Assembly: GCA_910575105.1 (NCBI GenBank)
Contig: CAJTDK010000005.1
Location: forward strand, 62,001 to 126,000
Source of the DNA: Lachnospiraceae bacterium
Lineage (GTDB): Bacteria; Bacillota; Clostridia; Lachnospirales; Lachnospiraceae
DNA length: 64,000 bases
Direction of reading: 5' to 3'
The translations under genes and the position numbers were made by a program. The notes under the pieces were generated by a model that was not told the DNA's origin, did not search any database, and worked only from the letters and a program-made list of their open reading frames with translations. Below, piece after piece: positions 1-9,100 of the stretch. Position 1 is the first letter of the stretch. Each line of letters starts with the position of its first letter.

Positions 1-1
1 G

Positions 2-247
2 ATTGTGATGATTACCCACAATGAAGAGATCGCGCAGCTTGCAGACCGGATCCTCAGGATAGAGGACGGCAGGATCTTTGCCGACAGCAGCAGGGCAGAG
101 AGAAGCCGGAGCATTTCCGGGAGCAGCAGGGAAGAGAGAAGCCGGAGCATTTCCGGGAGCAGCAAGGCAGAGAGAAGCCGGAGCATTTCCGGGAGCAGCA
201 AGGCAGAGAGAAGCCGGAGCATTTCCGGGAGCAAGAGGGCAGAGTAG
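2..247 (+). CDS. ABC transporter ATP-binding protein, C-terminal end (partial at window edge)
   Basis: The reading frame is open to the left edge, so only the last 81 codons are present. The first residues (ITHNEEIAQLADRILRIEDG) are the H-loop histidine and the strand after it, as in MacB/LolD/BceA-type ABC ATPases. The enzyme would hydrolyse ATP on the cytoplasmic side to drive the FtsX-type permease that starts 12 bp downstream. After the normal family end (about DGRI) the protein carries a tail of four 12-residue repeats (SSRAERSRSISG type) rich in Ser, Arg and Glu, which is not part of the ABC fold. The transported substrate cannot be told from this fragment. Confidence 0.85.
   Translation: MVMITHNEEIAQLADRILRIEDGRIFADSSRAERSRSISGSSREERSRSISGSSKAERSRSISGSSKAERSRSISGSKRAE
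94..237 (+). repeat. 36-bp tandem repeat (4 units) inside the ABC ATPase tail
   Basis: Four head-to-tail 36-bp units, each coding SS(R/K)(A/E)ERSRSISG, differ at only a few positions and are followed by a partial fifth unit. There are no spacers between units, so this is a coding minisatellite and not a CRISPR array. Unit number may vary between strains through slippage or recombination (inference). Confidence 0.85.
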
Positions 248-258
248 GGGGTGTTTGT

Positions 259-2817
259 ATGGTAAGAGTAGAGAATAAAGAAACTCTCCGGCTGCTTACG
301 AAGCGTTTCATGAAGATGAATAGAGGAAGGAACCGGATCGCGGTGCTGGCGATCATGCTGACCTCCCTGCTGTTCACCAGCCTGTTTTCCGGGGCGGTAT
401 CTCTGATTCTCTCCAAGCGCGCGGCGGATATCAAGCATTTTATGGATTCTTCCCACGCGATTGCGCAGAGTCTGAGTGATGAGGAGGAAGAGGGCAGTCT
501 GCGTGCGGCCAGGGGGGACAACAGAGTCGCCAGATATGGAAGAGGGATATTCTTAGGGTCGCTCTGTGACGATCGGGTGAGCTTTTCCGGGGAAGTCAGA
601 TACGCGGACCGCAATCTTGCGGAGAGCTTTAACTGTACCCCTACAGAAGGCCGGCTGCCTAAGGAGGAGGACGAGGCGGCGGTCAGTACTCTGATCCTGG
701 ATGCGATGGGCATCCCTCATAAGCTGGGGGAAAAGATCAGCATAACCTGGGAGCGCAGCCCGGTCACGGGAGAGAAACGGACGGATACCTTCCGGCTTTG
801 CGGATTCTGGAAGGGAGACAAGGCGGTGCTCGGACAGATGGCCTGGGTATCTGAGGAATATGCGCTTGCTAACCGCTATCCAGTGACGGGAGAAGAGCTG
901 AAAGACGGGATCTACAACGGCGGCAGGGATTTCTGCGTCTGGTATAAAAATGAATGGAATCTCCGCGGGAAGACGAAGGAATTATCCCAAAATGCAGGAT
1001 TTTTGGACGGAAAAAACGGGTTTGAAGTAAATCCTGCATATGACCTGATGGAGGAGGATGCATTTTCCTTCGGTTCGGTCATCGTCATGATATGCTTTGT
1101 GATACTGGCAGGATATCTGATTATCTATAATATTTTCAGCATATCCATAAAGACGGATATCCGGGCTTACGGGCTTTTGAAAAATGTAGGGACGACCGGG
1201 AAGCAGCTAAAGCGGATCGTGCGTATGCAGGCGTGGTATTTGTCGGCGGCAGGGATTCCTGCGGGGCTGGTGCTCGGGTTCGGAGCGTCAGTCTTGATGG
1301 CGCCGTCTCTGACGGCCTCTGCGGAGATCAGCAGCAGCGCCGCAGAGACGTCGGAGACAGTGGTATCCGCCCATCCCCTTATCTTTCTGGCGGCGGGCGC
1401 ATTTACCCTTTTGACGGTGTATCTGTCCAGTATACAGGCGTGCCGGATGGTGGAGCGGGTCTCTCCGGTGGAGGCGCTACGCCTGGCGGAAGGAGAACAG
1501 ACGGGAAGGAAGATAAAGCGGAACACGTCCGTGAGCTGGTGGGGCATGGCTGCGGGGAATATGCAGCGCAACTGGAAAAAGGGGCTGATCGTCATGCTGT
1601 CTGTGGCGCTTTCGATGGTGGTCGTAGACTGCATCGTGATGATGGTGGAAGGATATGATTTTGAGATTTATCAGCAGACTTTTCTGGCGGCGGACTTTCA
1701 GATCGACCAGTTGCCCGGTGATGCGGGAAGGGCCAATTTTTACGCGGTGACGCCAGAGATCCGGAAGCTGCTTGATGACTGCCCGGATAAGGAAGCTGCC
1801 GGGTATGTGTACTACCTGCCGGAAAGCCACGAGATGGAGCCGGAGCTTTATCAGATCTGGGAGAACAATGTCAATATCCATGAACAGGACTGGAGCAGTT
1901 ACGAAAAAGAGCTGTGGGAGAAGGCAAAGTCAGAGAACCGGATAAATGTCCACCTGATGGGGGTCAATGAGGCGGCCTTTAGTAAGCTGGAGTGGAGAGA
2001 TGAGCCCTGCTCCTGGGAGGATTTTAAAAGCGGCAGCTATGTAATCACGGATTTTAATGTGAAGTATACGGTCAATTGGGAAGAGCCTGAGGCATACTAC
2101 CAAAAGGGCGATGTATTTTCCATGGAATGCGGGAATAAGAAGAAAAAGGAGTACCGGGTTCTTGGGGAGGCGCTGATGCCCTTTGCGCTGGATTATCCTT
2201 ATGCCGACTGTATCTACCTGACGGTGATCCTGCCGGAGGAGGAATTTATCAGCCTTACTGGCGAAGACCGGGCGATGTACGGGGCGGTTGATGTAAAGAA
2301 AGGAAAGGAGAAGGAGGCGCGCCGGTATATCAAGGACACGGTGCTTAAGGAAAACGATATGATGAATCTGTTTTCGGTTCTGGATATGCAGGAAAGCTTT
2401 CAGCGGTATCTGAGGAAATATTATGTGATCGGGGCATTTTTGGTAGCGGTGCTGGCGTTTGTGGGAATCATGAACTTTTTTAACACGATGGCGGCGTCGG
2501 TCTTAAGCCGGAAGAAAGATCTGGCGCTTCTGGAGGCAGTGGGAATGACAAAACGGCAGCTTTTGAACATGCTTGTGGCGGAGGGTGCGATCTACACCGG
2601 AGGCGCGTTTATCCTTGCTGTAGCGCTGATCTGCACATGTGCAGAGCGGCTGCTTTCACATACGATCGGGTCGGCGTTTTTCTTCTCGGTCCACCTGACG
2701 GTACTGCCCTGTATCCTGTTGCTCCCTGTGCTTGCCATAATCGCTTACACCATACCCAGGCATGAATTTAAGAAAATGAACCGGGAGAGCGTGGTGGAGC
2801 GGATCAGAAATGAGTAA
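259..2817 (+). CDS. FtsX-family ABC transporter permease (MacB/BceB-like)
   Basis: An 852-residue membrane protein with a helix near residues 25-50, a first FtsX domain at about 270-410 (three helices, ending in the family signature VSPVEALR), another helix near 440, a large extracytoplasmic segment at about 460-730 and a second FtsX domain at the C-terminus (about 730-850). This duplicated FtsX layout is typical of permeases that pair with the ATPase encoded just upstream, which export or sense peptides, antibiotics or lipids. The start ATG lies after a GGGGGTG ribosome-binding site 12 bp past the ATPase stop, so the two are co-transcribed. The substrate is unknown. Confidence 0.88.
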   Translation: MVRVENKETLRLLTKRFMKMNRGRNRIAVLAIMLTSLLFTSLFSGAVSLILSKRAADIKHFMDSSHAIAQSLSDEEEEGSLRAARGDNRVARYGRGIFLGSLCDDRVSFSGEVRYADRNLAESFNCTPTEGRLPKEEDEAAVSTLILDAMGIPHKLGEKISITWERSPVTGEKRTDTFRLCGFWKGDKAVLGQMAWVSEEYALANRYPVTGEELKDGIYNGGRDFCVWYKNEWNLRGKTKELSQNAGFLDGKNGFEVNPAYDLMEEDAFSFGSVIVMICFVILAGYLIIYNIFSISIKTDIRAYGLLKNVGTTGKQLKRIVRMQAWYLSAAGIPAGLVLGFGASVLMAPSLTASAEISSSAAETSETVVSAHPLIFLAAGAFTLLTVYLSSIQACRMVERVSPVEALRLAEGEQTGRKIKRNTSVSWWGMAAGNMQRNWKKGLIVMLSVALSMVVVDCIVMMVEGYDFEIYQQTFLAADFQIDQLPGDAGRANFYAVTPEIRKLLDDCPDKEAAGYVYYLPESHEMEPELYQIWENNVNIHEQDWSSYEKELWEKAKSENRINVHLMGVNEAAFSKLEWRDEPCSWEDFKSGSYVITDFNVKYTVNWEEPEAYYQKGDVFSMECGNKKKKEYRVLGEALMPFALDYPYADCIYLTVILPEEEFISLTGEDRAMYGAVDVKKGKEKEARRYIKDTVLKENDMMNLFSVLDMQESFQRYLRKYYVIGAFLVAVLAFVGIMNFFNTMAASVLSRKKDLALLEAVGMTKRQLLNMLVAEGAIYTGGAFILAVALICTCAERLLSHTIGSAFFFSVHLTVLPCILLLPVLAIIAYTIPRHEFKKMNRESVVERIRNE

Positions 2818-2876
2818 TGAAAGTGCGAACCGTCGTTCTGCACAAAATATTGTTAAAAAATATACGATATTGAGTC

Positions 2877-2917
2877 GAAAATAACAATGCTGATGGAAAA
2901 ATAACAATTGTATACAA
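2877..2917 (+). promoter_or_regulatory. Direct repeats and palindrome upstream of the AGCS symporter
   Basis: Two near-identical AT-rich boxes (GAAAATAACAAT at 2877-2888 and GAAAAATAACAAT at 2896-2908) lie about two helical turns apart. A perfect palindrome TTGTATACAA follows at 2908-2917. The layout suits an operator for the symporter gene. No clear sigma-A promoter pair was found, and the binding protein is unknown. Confidence 0.35.
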
Positions 2918-3005
2918 GCAGAAAAAAGTGTGATATGGTTGGTAAAAGATATGTCATACTAATATTTTCTCCGGATGGGAGAGGGTAGGAAAGAGAGGAA
3001 AAACT

Positions 3006-4397
3006 ATGTTACAGACAATTGAATCCATCAATTCGGCAGTGAATGATTTTGTGTGGGGCGTGCCGGCGATGGTGTGCATTATCGGAGTGGGGCTTGTCCT
3101 CAGCTTCCGGACGGGATTTATCCAATTCCGCAAGTTCGGGTATGCATTGAAGAACTCTGTTGGAAGGATTTTTATGAAATCAGAGGCGGAGGAGGGAAGC
3201 ATCACTCCTTTCCAGGCTGTCTGCACGGCGTTAGCGGCTACCGTGGGGACCGGCAACGTAGCCGGGGTGGCCGGAGCGATCGCCATCGGCGGGCCGGGAG
3301 CAGTGTTCTGGATGTGGATATCTGCGATCCTTGGCATGTGCACAAAATTTTCCGAGGTTACGCTGGCGGTTCATTTCCGCGAGAGGAATTCGGCGGGAGA
3401 TTATGTGGGCGGGCCGATGTATTACATCAAAAACGGGCTGGGCAGAGGCTGGCGCTGGATGGCTGTCGTGTATGCGATTCTGGGCGCGCTGACCGTTATG
3501 GGGACGGGCAATGCGACGCAGGTCAATACGATCACGGCATCTATCGATTCGGCGTTCATCAATTATGGGATTATCAGCGAATCACAGGTCGGGACGGTGA
3601 ATCTGGTCATCGGCATCGTGATCGCTGTCCTGGTGGCGGTCGTGCTTTTAGGCGGCGTAAAGCGTATCGGGAGCGTGACGGAAAAGCTGGTTCCGTTTAT
3701 GGCAGTGTTTTATGTCCTCCTTGCGTTGGGCGTGGTATTTTTAAATATCGGCCATGTTCCGGCAGTTTTTGAGATGATCTTTGCGGGCGCGTTTAACCCG
3801 TCGGCATTTACCGGAGGCGTGATCGGAAGCTTTCTGGTTACGATGAGAAGAGGAGTATCGCGGGGGATTTTCTCTAATGAGGCAGGGATCGGTACCGGTT
3901 CGATCGCACATGCCTGTGCGGATACGGATCAGCCGGTGAAGCAGGGAATGTTCGGTATCTTTGAGGTATTTGCAGATACGATCGTGATCTGTACGCTGAC
4001 GGCGCTTGTCATCCTGTGCAGCGGCGTTAACATTAACTTCGGGGAGGCCGCGGGAGCGGAGCTTACTATATCCGGATTCACCTCCACCTACGGCAACTGG
4101 GTGTCTGTCTTTACCGCGATCGCTATGTGCTGTTTCGCTTTTTCCACAATTCTCGGGTGGGGGCTTTACGGTGCGCGGTGCGTAGAGTTCGTGTTCTCTA
4201 CGAAGATCGTGAAGCCGTTCATGCTTGTCTATGCGCTGGTAGCGATCGTCGGGGCGACGGTAGACCTTGGGATCATCTGGGGTATCGCAGATACGTGCAA
4301 CGGGCTGATGTCCATACCGAACTTAGTGGCATTGTTCCTGCTGTCGGGAACGGTGGTGGAGCTGGTCCGTGAGTATTTTGCCAAAGAAAGGGCGTAA
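3006..4397 (+). CDS. Sodium:alanine/glycine symporter, AGCS family
   Basis: A 463-residue inner-membrane carrier that would take up alanine, glycine or another small neutral amino acid with Na+. AGCS signatures are clear: GPGAVFWMWISAILGMCTKF near residue 97, then GGPMYYIKNG, and SRGIFSNEAGIGTGSIAHA near 280. About ten to eleven hydrophobic helices and the length match the AlsT/AgcS family. The start ATG follows an AGAGAGGAAA ribosome-binding site. It stands alone between the ABC operon and the converging glucosidase genes. Amino-acid import fits the Stickland lifestyle suggested by the prd genes (inference). Confidence 0.92.
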   Translation: MLQTIESINSAVNDFVWGVPAMVCIIGVGLVLSFRTGFIQFRKFGYALKNSVGRIFMKSEAEEGSITPFQAVCTALAATVGTGNVAGVAGAIAIGGPGAVFWMWISAILGMCTKFSEVTLAVHFRERNSAGDYVGGPMYYIKNGLGRGWRWMAVVYAILGALTVMGTGNATQVNTITASIDSAFINYGIISESQVGTVNLVIGIVIAVLVAVVLLGGVKRIGSVTEKLVPFMAVFYVLLALGVVFLNIGHVPAVFEMIFAGAFNPSAFTGGVIGSFLVTMRRGVSRGIFSNEAGIGTGSIAHACADTDQPVKQGMFGIFEVFADTIVICTLTALVILCSGVNINFGEAAGAELTISGFTSTYGNWVSVFTAIAMCCFAFSTILGWGLYGARCVEFVFSTKIVKPFMLVYALVAIVGATVDLGIIWGIADTCNGLMSIPNLVALFLLSGTVVELVREYFAKERA

Positions 4398-4449
4398 CGC
4401 TAAAATATAAAAATGCAGGGTGTCAGAGTAATTCCGGCATCCTTTCGGG

Positions 4450-4490
4450 ACTAACTGAGCCTGTGGAGAGAATCCGCAGGCTCAGTTAGT
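4450..4490. terminator. Long hairpin between converging genes
   Basis: ACTAACTGAGCCTG pairs perfectly with CAGGCTCAGTTAGT (14 bp), and further GT and GGA/TCC pairs continue the stem. It sits between the ends of the AGCS and GH13 genes. Neither strand has a U-tract after it, so a termination role comes from position and stem strength only. Confidence 0.5.
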
Positions 4491-4503
4491 GGGTGTCAGA
4501 ATA

Positions 4504-6171
4504 CTATCTGTTTTTCAGGACAAAAGCTTCATAAGGCTTTAAAGTCAGGCTGCTCTTGGTGTAATCATTTTCCATGTTGGCAATCAGGCATGAGCCGCCG
4601 GTGAACTCATCCGGGATGACAAAAGCGGCTTCCCCGCCGGAAAAATTGCAGACTACAAGCAGCTTTTCCTGATCAAGTGTACGGGTGAAGACATAGAGTT
4701 CTTCGCTGTCTGATAGCAGCAGTTCGTATTCTCCGTATATGATGACCGGGTTCCGTTTTCTTAAAGCAATAAGCTTCTTATAATAATGGAAGACGGAATC
4801 AGGGTCTTTGGCGGCTGCCTTTGCGTTGATCTCCTTATAGTTCGGGTTTACCGCGATCCACGGCGTCCCGGAGGTGAAGCCGGCCTCTTTTGTATCGTCC
4901 CACTGCATGGGAGTTCTTGCATTGTCCCGGCTTCTGGACAGCAGGCAGGGCCAGAAAACGTCGTGGGAAACCTTGCCGCTTTGGCACCATTCGCTGTAGG
5001 CGTTGATGCTTTCGATATCGCGGAAATCTTCCAGCTTCTCAAACGGGTAGTTGGTCATGCCAAGCTCCTCCCCCTGATAGATATAAGGGGTTCCCTGCAT
5101 CATATGGAGGCAGGTTGCCAGCATCTTGGCCGAGGTTTCCCGGTGCTCGCTGCTATCGTCGCCGAATCTTGAGACTGCTCTTGGCTGGTCGTGGTTATCC
5201 CAGAACAGACTGTTCCAGGCTTTGCCGTATAATTCGGTCTGCCAGCGGGTCATGATCCGCTTCAGCTCCGTAAGAGGAAGCTTCTCGTCCGTCCATTTTC
5301 CGTATTTTCCCTGTGTGTCCACAAGCTCAAACTGAAATACCATGTTAAGCTCGCCGGTATCTTCTCCGGCATACTGCTTTGCCAGCTCAGTCGTGACGCC
5401 GGGTGTCTCGCCGACAGTCATAATATCGTATTTTGCCAGTACCTTTTCATTCATCTCCTGAAGGTATCGGTGGACGTTCGGACCGTTCACGCAGTAGGGG
5501 CCGTAATCGCCGTAAAAGTCTGTCAGTTTTCCGTCGGGCATTTCTTTCGTCTTTGAGATCATGCTGATCACATCCATGCGGAATCCGTCGATGCCCTTGT
5601 CGCACCACCAGGTCATCATGTCGAAAACACTTTTGCGGACTTTAGGATTATCCCAGTTAAGGTCCGGCTGTTTTTTGGAAAACAGGTGCAGATAATACAT
5701 GCCGGTTGCCTCGTCGTACTGCCAGGCAGGACCGCCGAAGCAGGAGCCCCAGTTGTTGGGGGGAGTCTTCTCATCCTTTCCCTCCCGCCAGATATAGTAA
5801 TCCCGGTAAGCATTGTCCTTAGAGCTGCGGCTTTCCATGAACCATCTGTGCTCGTCGGAAGTGTGGTTGACCACCAGGTCCATGACGATGCGTATGCCCC
5901 GTTTGTGTGCTTCGGCGAGAAGTCCGTCGAAATCCTCCATCGTGCCGAATTCGTCCATGATCGCCTGATAATCGCTGATGTCGTATCCGTTGTCGTCATT
6001 GGGCGACTGATATACCGGGGAGAGCCAGATCACGTCGATCCCAAGATATCTGAGGTAATCGAGCCTGCTGGTGATTCCCTTCAGGTCACCGATGCCGTCG
6101 CCGTTGCTGTCCATAAAACTGCGGGGATAGATCTGATAGACCACCGCCTCTTTCCACCATGTCTTTTTCAT
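4504..6171 (-). CDS. GH13 alpha-glucosidase (oligo-1,6-glucosidase type)
   Basis: A 555-residue cytoplasmic glycoside hydrolase that releases glucose from short alpha-glucosides. The GH13 (beta/alpha)8 motifs are all present: the Ca-site loop DSNGDGIGD (21-29), VVNHTSDEH, nucleophile D200 in GFRMDV, acid/base E255 in TVGET, and transition-state Asp328 in NHDQP. Val201 after the nucleophile is the residue associated with alpha-1,6 preference (isomaltase) rather than alpha-1,4, as known from Bacillus and yeast enzymes. It lies 87 bp downstream of a second GH13 gene on the same strand, probably in one transcript behind the AraC regulator. Trehalose-6-phosphate hydrolase is a less likely alternative. 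Confidence 0.88.
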   Translation of the reverse strand: MKKTWWKEAVVYQIYPRSFMDSNGDGIGDLKGITSRLDYLRYLGIDVIWLSPVYQSPNDDNGYDISDYQAIMDEFGTMEDFDGLLAEAHKRGIRIVMDLVVNHTSDEHRWFMESRSSKDNAYRDYYIWREGKDEKTPPNNWGSCFGGPAWQYDEATGMYYLHLFSKKQPDLNWDNPKVRKSVFDMMTWWCDKGIDGFRMDVISMISKTKEMPDGKLTDFYGDYGPYCVNGPNVHRYLQEMNEKVLAKYDIMTVGETPGVTTELAKQYAGEDTGELNMVFQFELVDTQGKYGKWTDEKLPLTELKRIMTRWQTELYGKAWNSLFWDNHDQPRAVSRFGDDSSEHRETSAKMLATCLHMMQGTPYIYQGEELGMTNYPFEKLEDFRDIESINAYSEWCQSGKVSHDVFWPCLLSRSRDNARTPMQWDDTKEAGFTSGTPWIAVNPNYKEINAKAAAKDPDSVFHYYKKLIALRKRNPVIIYGEYELLLSDSEELYVFTRTLDQEKLLVVCNFSGGEAAFVIPDEFTGGSCLIANMENDYTKSSLTLKPYEAFVLKNR

Positions 6172-6258
6172 AAATCATCGTCCTTTCTGTATATATATAA
6201 TTCTCTGCCCATACTTTCCAGCGGTATCCGCATGCCTGTGCGGATGTGCCGCGGCAGG

Positions 6259-7935
6259 CTACATTTCCATGATCAATACCTGATAAGCCTGCAGGGTAAT
6301 GGCATGCTCATTTTCTGTAAGATCAGGATAGTTGTTCAGCAATATGCGCTGATAAGGTGCAGGGAGTGTAACCGTCTGCGTATCCATCTGATAATTGCCG
6401 ATGACGAGCAGGGTCTTATCGCCTTTGCGGTAATAGGCCATCAGGTTGTGCCTGTCTTCCCAGACCGGCTCCAGGGCGCCGTATACGATAGTCTCCTTGT
6501 ATTCAGGATCCTTGCGCAGGGCGATGAGCTTTTTGTAAAAGCTCCTTACGGAATCCGGGTCGTCCATCTGCGCGGCGGCATTGACAGAGGTGTAGTTCGG
6601 GTTTACTTTAAGCCAGGGAGTCCCGGACGTAAATCCGGCGTTGGCCTCCCCGGACCACTGCATGGGGGTTCTTGCATTGTCGCGGCTGTACTTGGCCACA
6701 GCATCAAGAGCGTCTTTCGGGGACAGGCCGGCATTCAGGGCAACCTGATATTCGTCCAGCGTGCTGATGTCGTCCACCTCATCAATAGAAGAAAAGGGAA
6801 CATTTTCCATCCCGATCTCCTGCCCCTGGTAGATGAACGGAAGCCCGCGCAGCATGAAATTCAGCGCCGCCAGAAGCTTTTTGCTCTGTGGGAAACACTC
6901 GCCTTCCGGGATATAGCGGCTGACACCCCGTGGTTCGTCATGATTCTCGATGATATTGGAGAGGAAACCGATGCCGCCGATCTTAGCCTGGGATTCAAAA
7001 CAGCATCTTTTGTAATCATCAGGCGTGATGGGCTTTGCGTCGTACCATCCCTTCTCGCTGGAGCCAAAAACCGTCTCGTTGAAGTCGAACATGCTGGAAA
7101 AATAGCCGTTCTCTCCGATAAAATCAGGGATTTCCTCCGGCTTTTCATTAAACACCTCGCCGACGGAGAATGCATCGTACTTCTTAAAGGTGCAATCACG
7201 CATCTCACCTAGATATTCCCCGATCCCCTTTGCCTCCCTGAGCATCGCCTGGATGCTGCAAAGCCCGTCCGCACGGTCAGGGTCGTAGCTGCGTAAGGGG
7301 AGCGCTTTTTTAATATTGATGATCGCGTCGATGCGGAAGCCGCCCAGCCCTTTATCCAGCCACCAGTTAATGTTTTTGTAGACCTCTTTTCTGAGCTCGG
7401 GATTCTCCCAGTTGAGATCTGGCTGCTTTTTGTGGAAGACGTGAAGGTACTGTTTGTTGGTTCCCGGCAGGTCATCCCACACCGGGCCTCCGAAATACGA
7501 GCGCCAGTTCGTGGGAAACTCCCCTTCTTTTTTGTCTCTTAAGTAGAAGAAACTGCCGTATTTCCCGTCGGGGTCTTCGCATGCTTTTTTGAACCATTCG
7601 TGCTCGTCGGAGCAGTGGTTGACGACCAGATCCATCAGGATATACATGTTTCGTTCTTTTGCCTCGTCAAGCAGCTTTTCCATATCCGCCATCGTGCCGA
7701 AGCGGGGGTCGATATTGTAATAGTCTGAGATATCATAGCCTTCGTCAGCCAGCGGAGAGCAGTAGCAGGGAGACAGCCAGATAATGTCTACCCCCAGATC
7801 CTTCAGATAATCCAACTTGCTGATGATACCGGGGAGATCGCCGATGCCGTCCCCGTTGGAATCATAAAAGCTCTTTGGATAAATCTGATAAGCTACTTTG
7901 TCGTGCCACCATTTTTTTGTTATATGATCTGCCAT
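6259..7935 (-). CDS. GH13 alpha-glucosidase (second paralogue)
   Basis: A 558-residue enzyme of the same subfamily as its neighbour. Its catalytic set is D203 (GFRID), E260 (SVGEV) and D333 (NHDEP), with a Ca loop DSNGDGIGD near residue 25. The residue after the nucleophile is Ala204, not the Val of the neighbour, and the NHDEP motif replaces NHDQP, so substrate preference probably differs. The ATG follows a CGGAGGTAAG ribosome-binding site. No sugar transporter is adjacent, so the substrate must be brought in by a system encoded elsewhere. Confidence 0.88.
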   Translation of the reverse strand: MADHITKKWWHDKVAYQIYPKSFYDSNGDGIGDLPGIISKLDYLKDLGVDIIWLSPCYCSPLADEGYDISDYYNIDPRFGTMADMEKLLDEAKERNMYILMDLVVNHCSDEHEWFKKACEDPDGKYGSFFYLRDKKEGEFPTNWRSYFGGPVWDDLPGTNKQYLHVFHKKQPDLNWENPELRKEVYKNINWWLDKGLGGFRIDAIINIKKALPLRSYDPDRADGLCSIQAMLREAKGIGEYLGEMRDCTFKKYDAFSVGEVFNEKPEEIPDFIGENGYFSSMFDFNETVFGSSEKGWYDAKPITPDDYKRCCFESQAKIGGIGFLSNIIENHDEPRGVSRYIPEGECFPQSKKLLAALNFMLRGLPFIYQGQEIGMENVPFSSIDEVDDISTLDEYQVALNAGLSPKDALDAVAKYSRDNARTPMQWSGEANAGFTSGTPWLKVNPNYTSVNAAAQMDDPDSVRSFYKKLIALRKDPEYKETIVYGALEPVWEDRHNLMAYYRKGDKTLLVIGNYQMDTQTVTLPAPYQRILLNNYPDLTENEHAITLQAYQVLIMEM

Positions 7936-7954
7936 AATCTTACCTCCGGTCTTT

Positions 7955-7987
7955 CGCAGGCCAGCACATTTTCCAAAAGCCTGCGGA
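7955..7987 (-). promoter_or_regulatory. Hairpin in the leader of the glucosidase genes
   Basis: CGCAGGC and GCCTGCG form a 7-bp stem just upstream of the first GH13 ribosome-binding site, between the AraC gene and the glucosidases. It could be a processing or attenuation signal. No U-tract follows. Confidence 0.3.
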
Positions 7988-8051
7988 AATTATCTTATGT
8001 ACAATTATAAATGCCGCGGGGCGGGATGTCTTATATTTCTCTGATTAAAAA

Positions 8052-8975
8052 TTACGAAATATTGACTTCCTTGCGGTATTGTAAAGGTGTGGTGCCAGTA
8101 TATTTTTTAAATGAACGCAGAAAATTACCAAGATTATTATATCCGCATTCCAGGCAGACCTCCGTCACCGGAAGGTCTGTTTCTTTGAGCAGACGGAGAG
8201 ACTGCTTGAGCCGGTATTCATTGATATATTCCATAGGAGAGCGCCCGATGGACTTCTTAAAGAAACGGCAGAAATACTGTGCGTTCATATTCACCTGCCT
8301 GGCCAGATCCTGGATGTAGATCTTTTCTTTGTAATTCTCTTTTATATAAGTAAGGACGGTCTTGATTTCTTCCACGCGTTTGTCGTGATTTTTTTCTGTG
8401 GGCAGGAAGAGCCGGCTGCCCGAGAGTACCGCGAGGATGCGCAGCAGAGAGGATTTCATAAATAGCTGGCTTGTCAGGTCGTCGGTGGCTGCGCCGTTTC
8501 GCTGAGCCGGCGTCCCCTCCGGCGGCGTCTGGAAGGAACGCATGGCTTCTAAAAACGTATCCCTGACCGGGGCGAATGCTTTGTGATCCGGCGTAAGGCA
8601 GCGGGGGAACAGAAGCATGCCGTTTTGTATGGGCTGGATAAGCTGTGTCTGCGCGGCATCATAGGAATCAAGGTTCAAGATATCCGGGGAAAAGACGATA
8701 GCATCCTCGCCGGAGCTTTTTGCATTTTCCGTGAAAATGCTGTGCAGCTCGCCGGGGTTGATAAAGTACAGGGCTTCCGATCGGATAAAAAACTGCTCCA
8801 TATTGATTTCCAGGCGGAAATCTCCGCCAGAAAAGTAAAGAATCTCAACCTCGTCATGCCAGTGGTGTTTCACGAGAGTCCCTTTTCCGGCGCAGCGGGT
8901 CCGGTAAAAGGCGCAGGGAAAGGATTTGGTACCGTGGAGGCAGATCTCTTTTAACGTAGGTAAATGGGGCTGCAT
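8052..8975 (-). CDS. AraC-family transcriptional regulator with cupin sensor domain
   Basis: A 307-residue DNA-binding protein. The N-terminal cupin (about 15-100, with HWHDEVEILYF) probably binds a sugar. The C-terminal double helix-turn-helix (about 205-303) carries the AraC signature, including ARQVNMNAQYFCRFFKK, GRSPMEYINEYR and GYNNLGNFLRSFKKYTG. It is encoded directly upstream of and in line with the two glucosidase genes and is the obvious candidate for their control. The ATG has a GAAGGAG ribosome-binding site. Confidence 0.88.
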   Translation of the reverse strand: MQPHLPTLKEICLHGTKSFPCAFYRTRCAGKGTLVKHHWHDEVEILYFSGGDFRLEINMEQFFIRSEALYFINPGELHSIFTENAKSSGEDAIVFSPDILNLDSYDAAQTQLIQPIQNGMLLFPRCLTPDHKAFAPVRDTFLEAMRSFQTPPEGTPAQRNGAATDDLTSQLFMKSSLLRILAVLSGSRLFLPTEKNHDKRVEEIKTVLTYIKENYKEKIYIQDLARQVNMNAQYFCRFFKKSIGRSPMEYINEYRLKQSLRLLKETDLPVTEVCLECGYNNLGNFLRSFKKYTGTTPLQYRKEVNIS

Positions 8976-9026
8976 AAGTTATCTCCTTCAATAATATGAC
9001 AAAAATATTACTTGGCCATCTGCCTT

Positions 9027-9055
9027 ATTATAGCTCTGAAGCAAGGGATTTTCAA
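9027..9055 (-). promoter_or_regulatory. Sigma-A promoter of the AraC regulator
   Basis: On the minus strand TTGAAA (9050-9055), a 17-bp spacer and a perfect TATAAT (9027-9032) lie about 50 bp upstream of the start codon. Confidence 0.7.
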
Positions 9056-9100
9056 TGAGGGAGTGATTACTTTTCCCGGGGCGGGAATGGGCATTGTTGC

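Noticed and set aside
94-237. CRISPR array suggested by four 36-bp repeats
   Set aside because: Units are contiguous with no spacers, are in frame with the ABC ATPase and show codon-level variation; this is a coding minisatellite.
54-713. Long minus-strand ORF (219 aa) across the repeat and permease start
   Set aside because: It is antisense to a well-supported permease, its Cys/Ser repeats are the complement of the minisatellite, and it has no domain or ribosome-binding site.
5686-7212. 508-aa plus-strand ORF opposite the GH13 genes
   Set aside because: It spans two genes on the other strand and the gap between them. Its composition mirrors the antisense of GC-rich codons and no family motif is seen.
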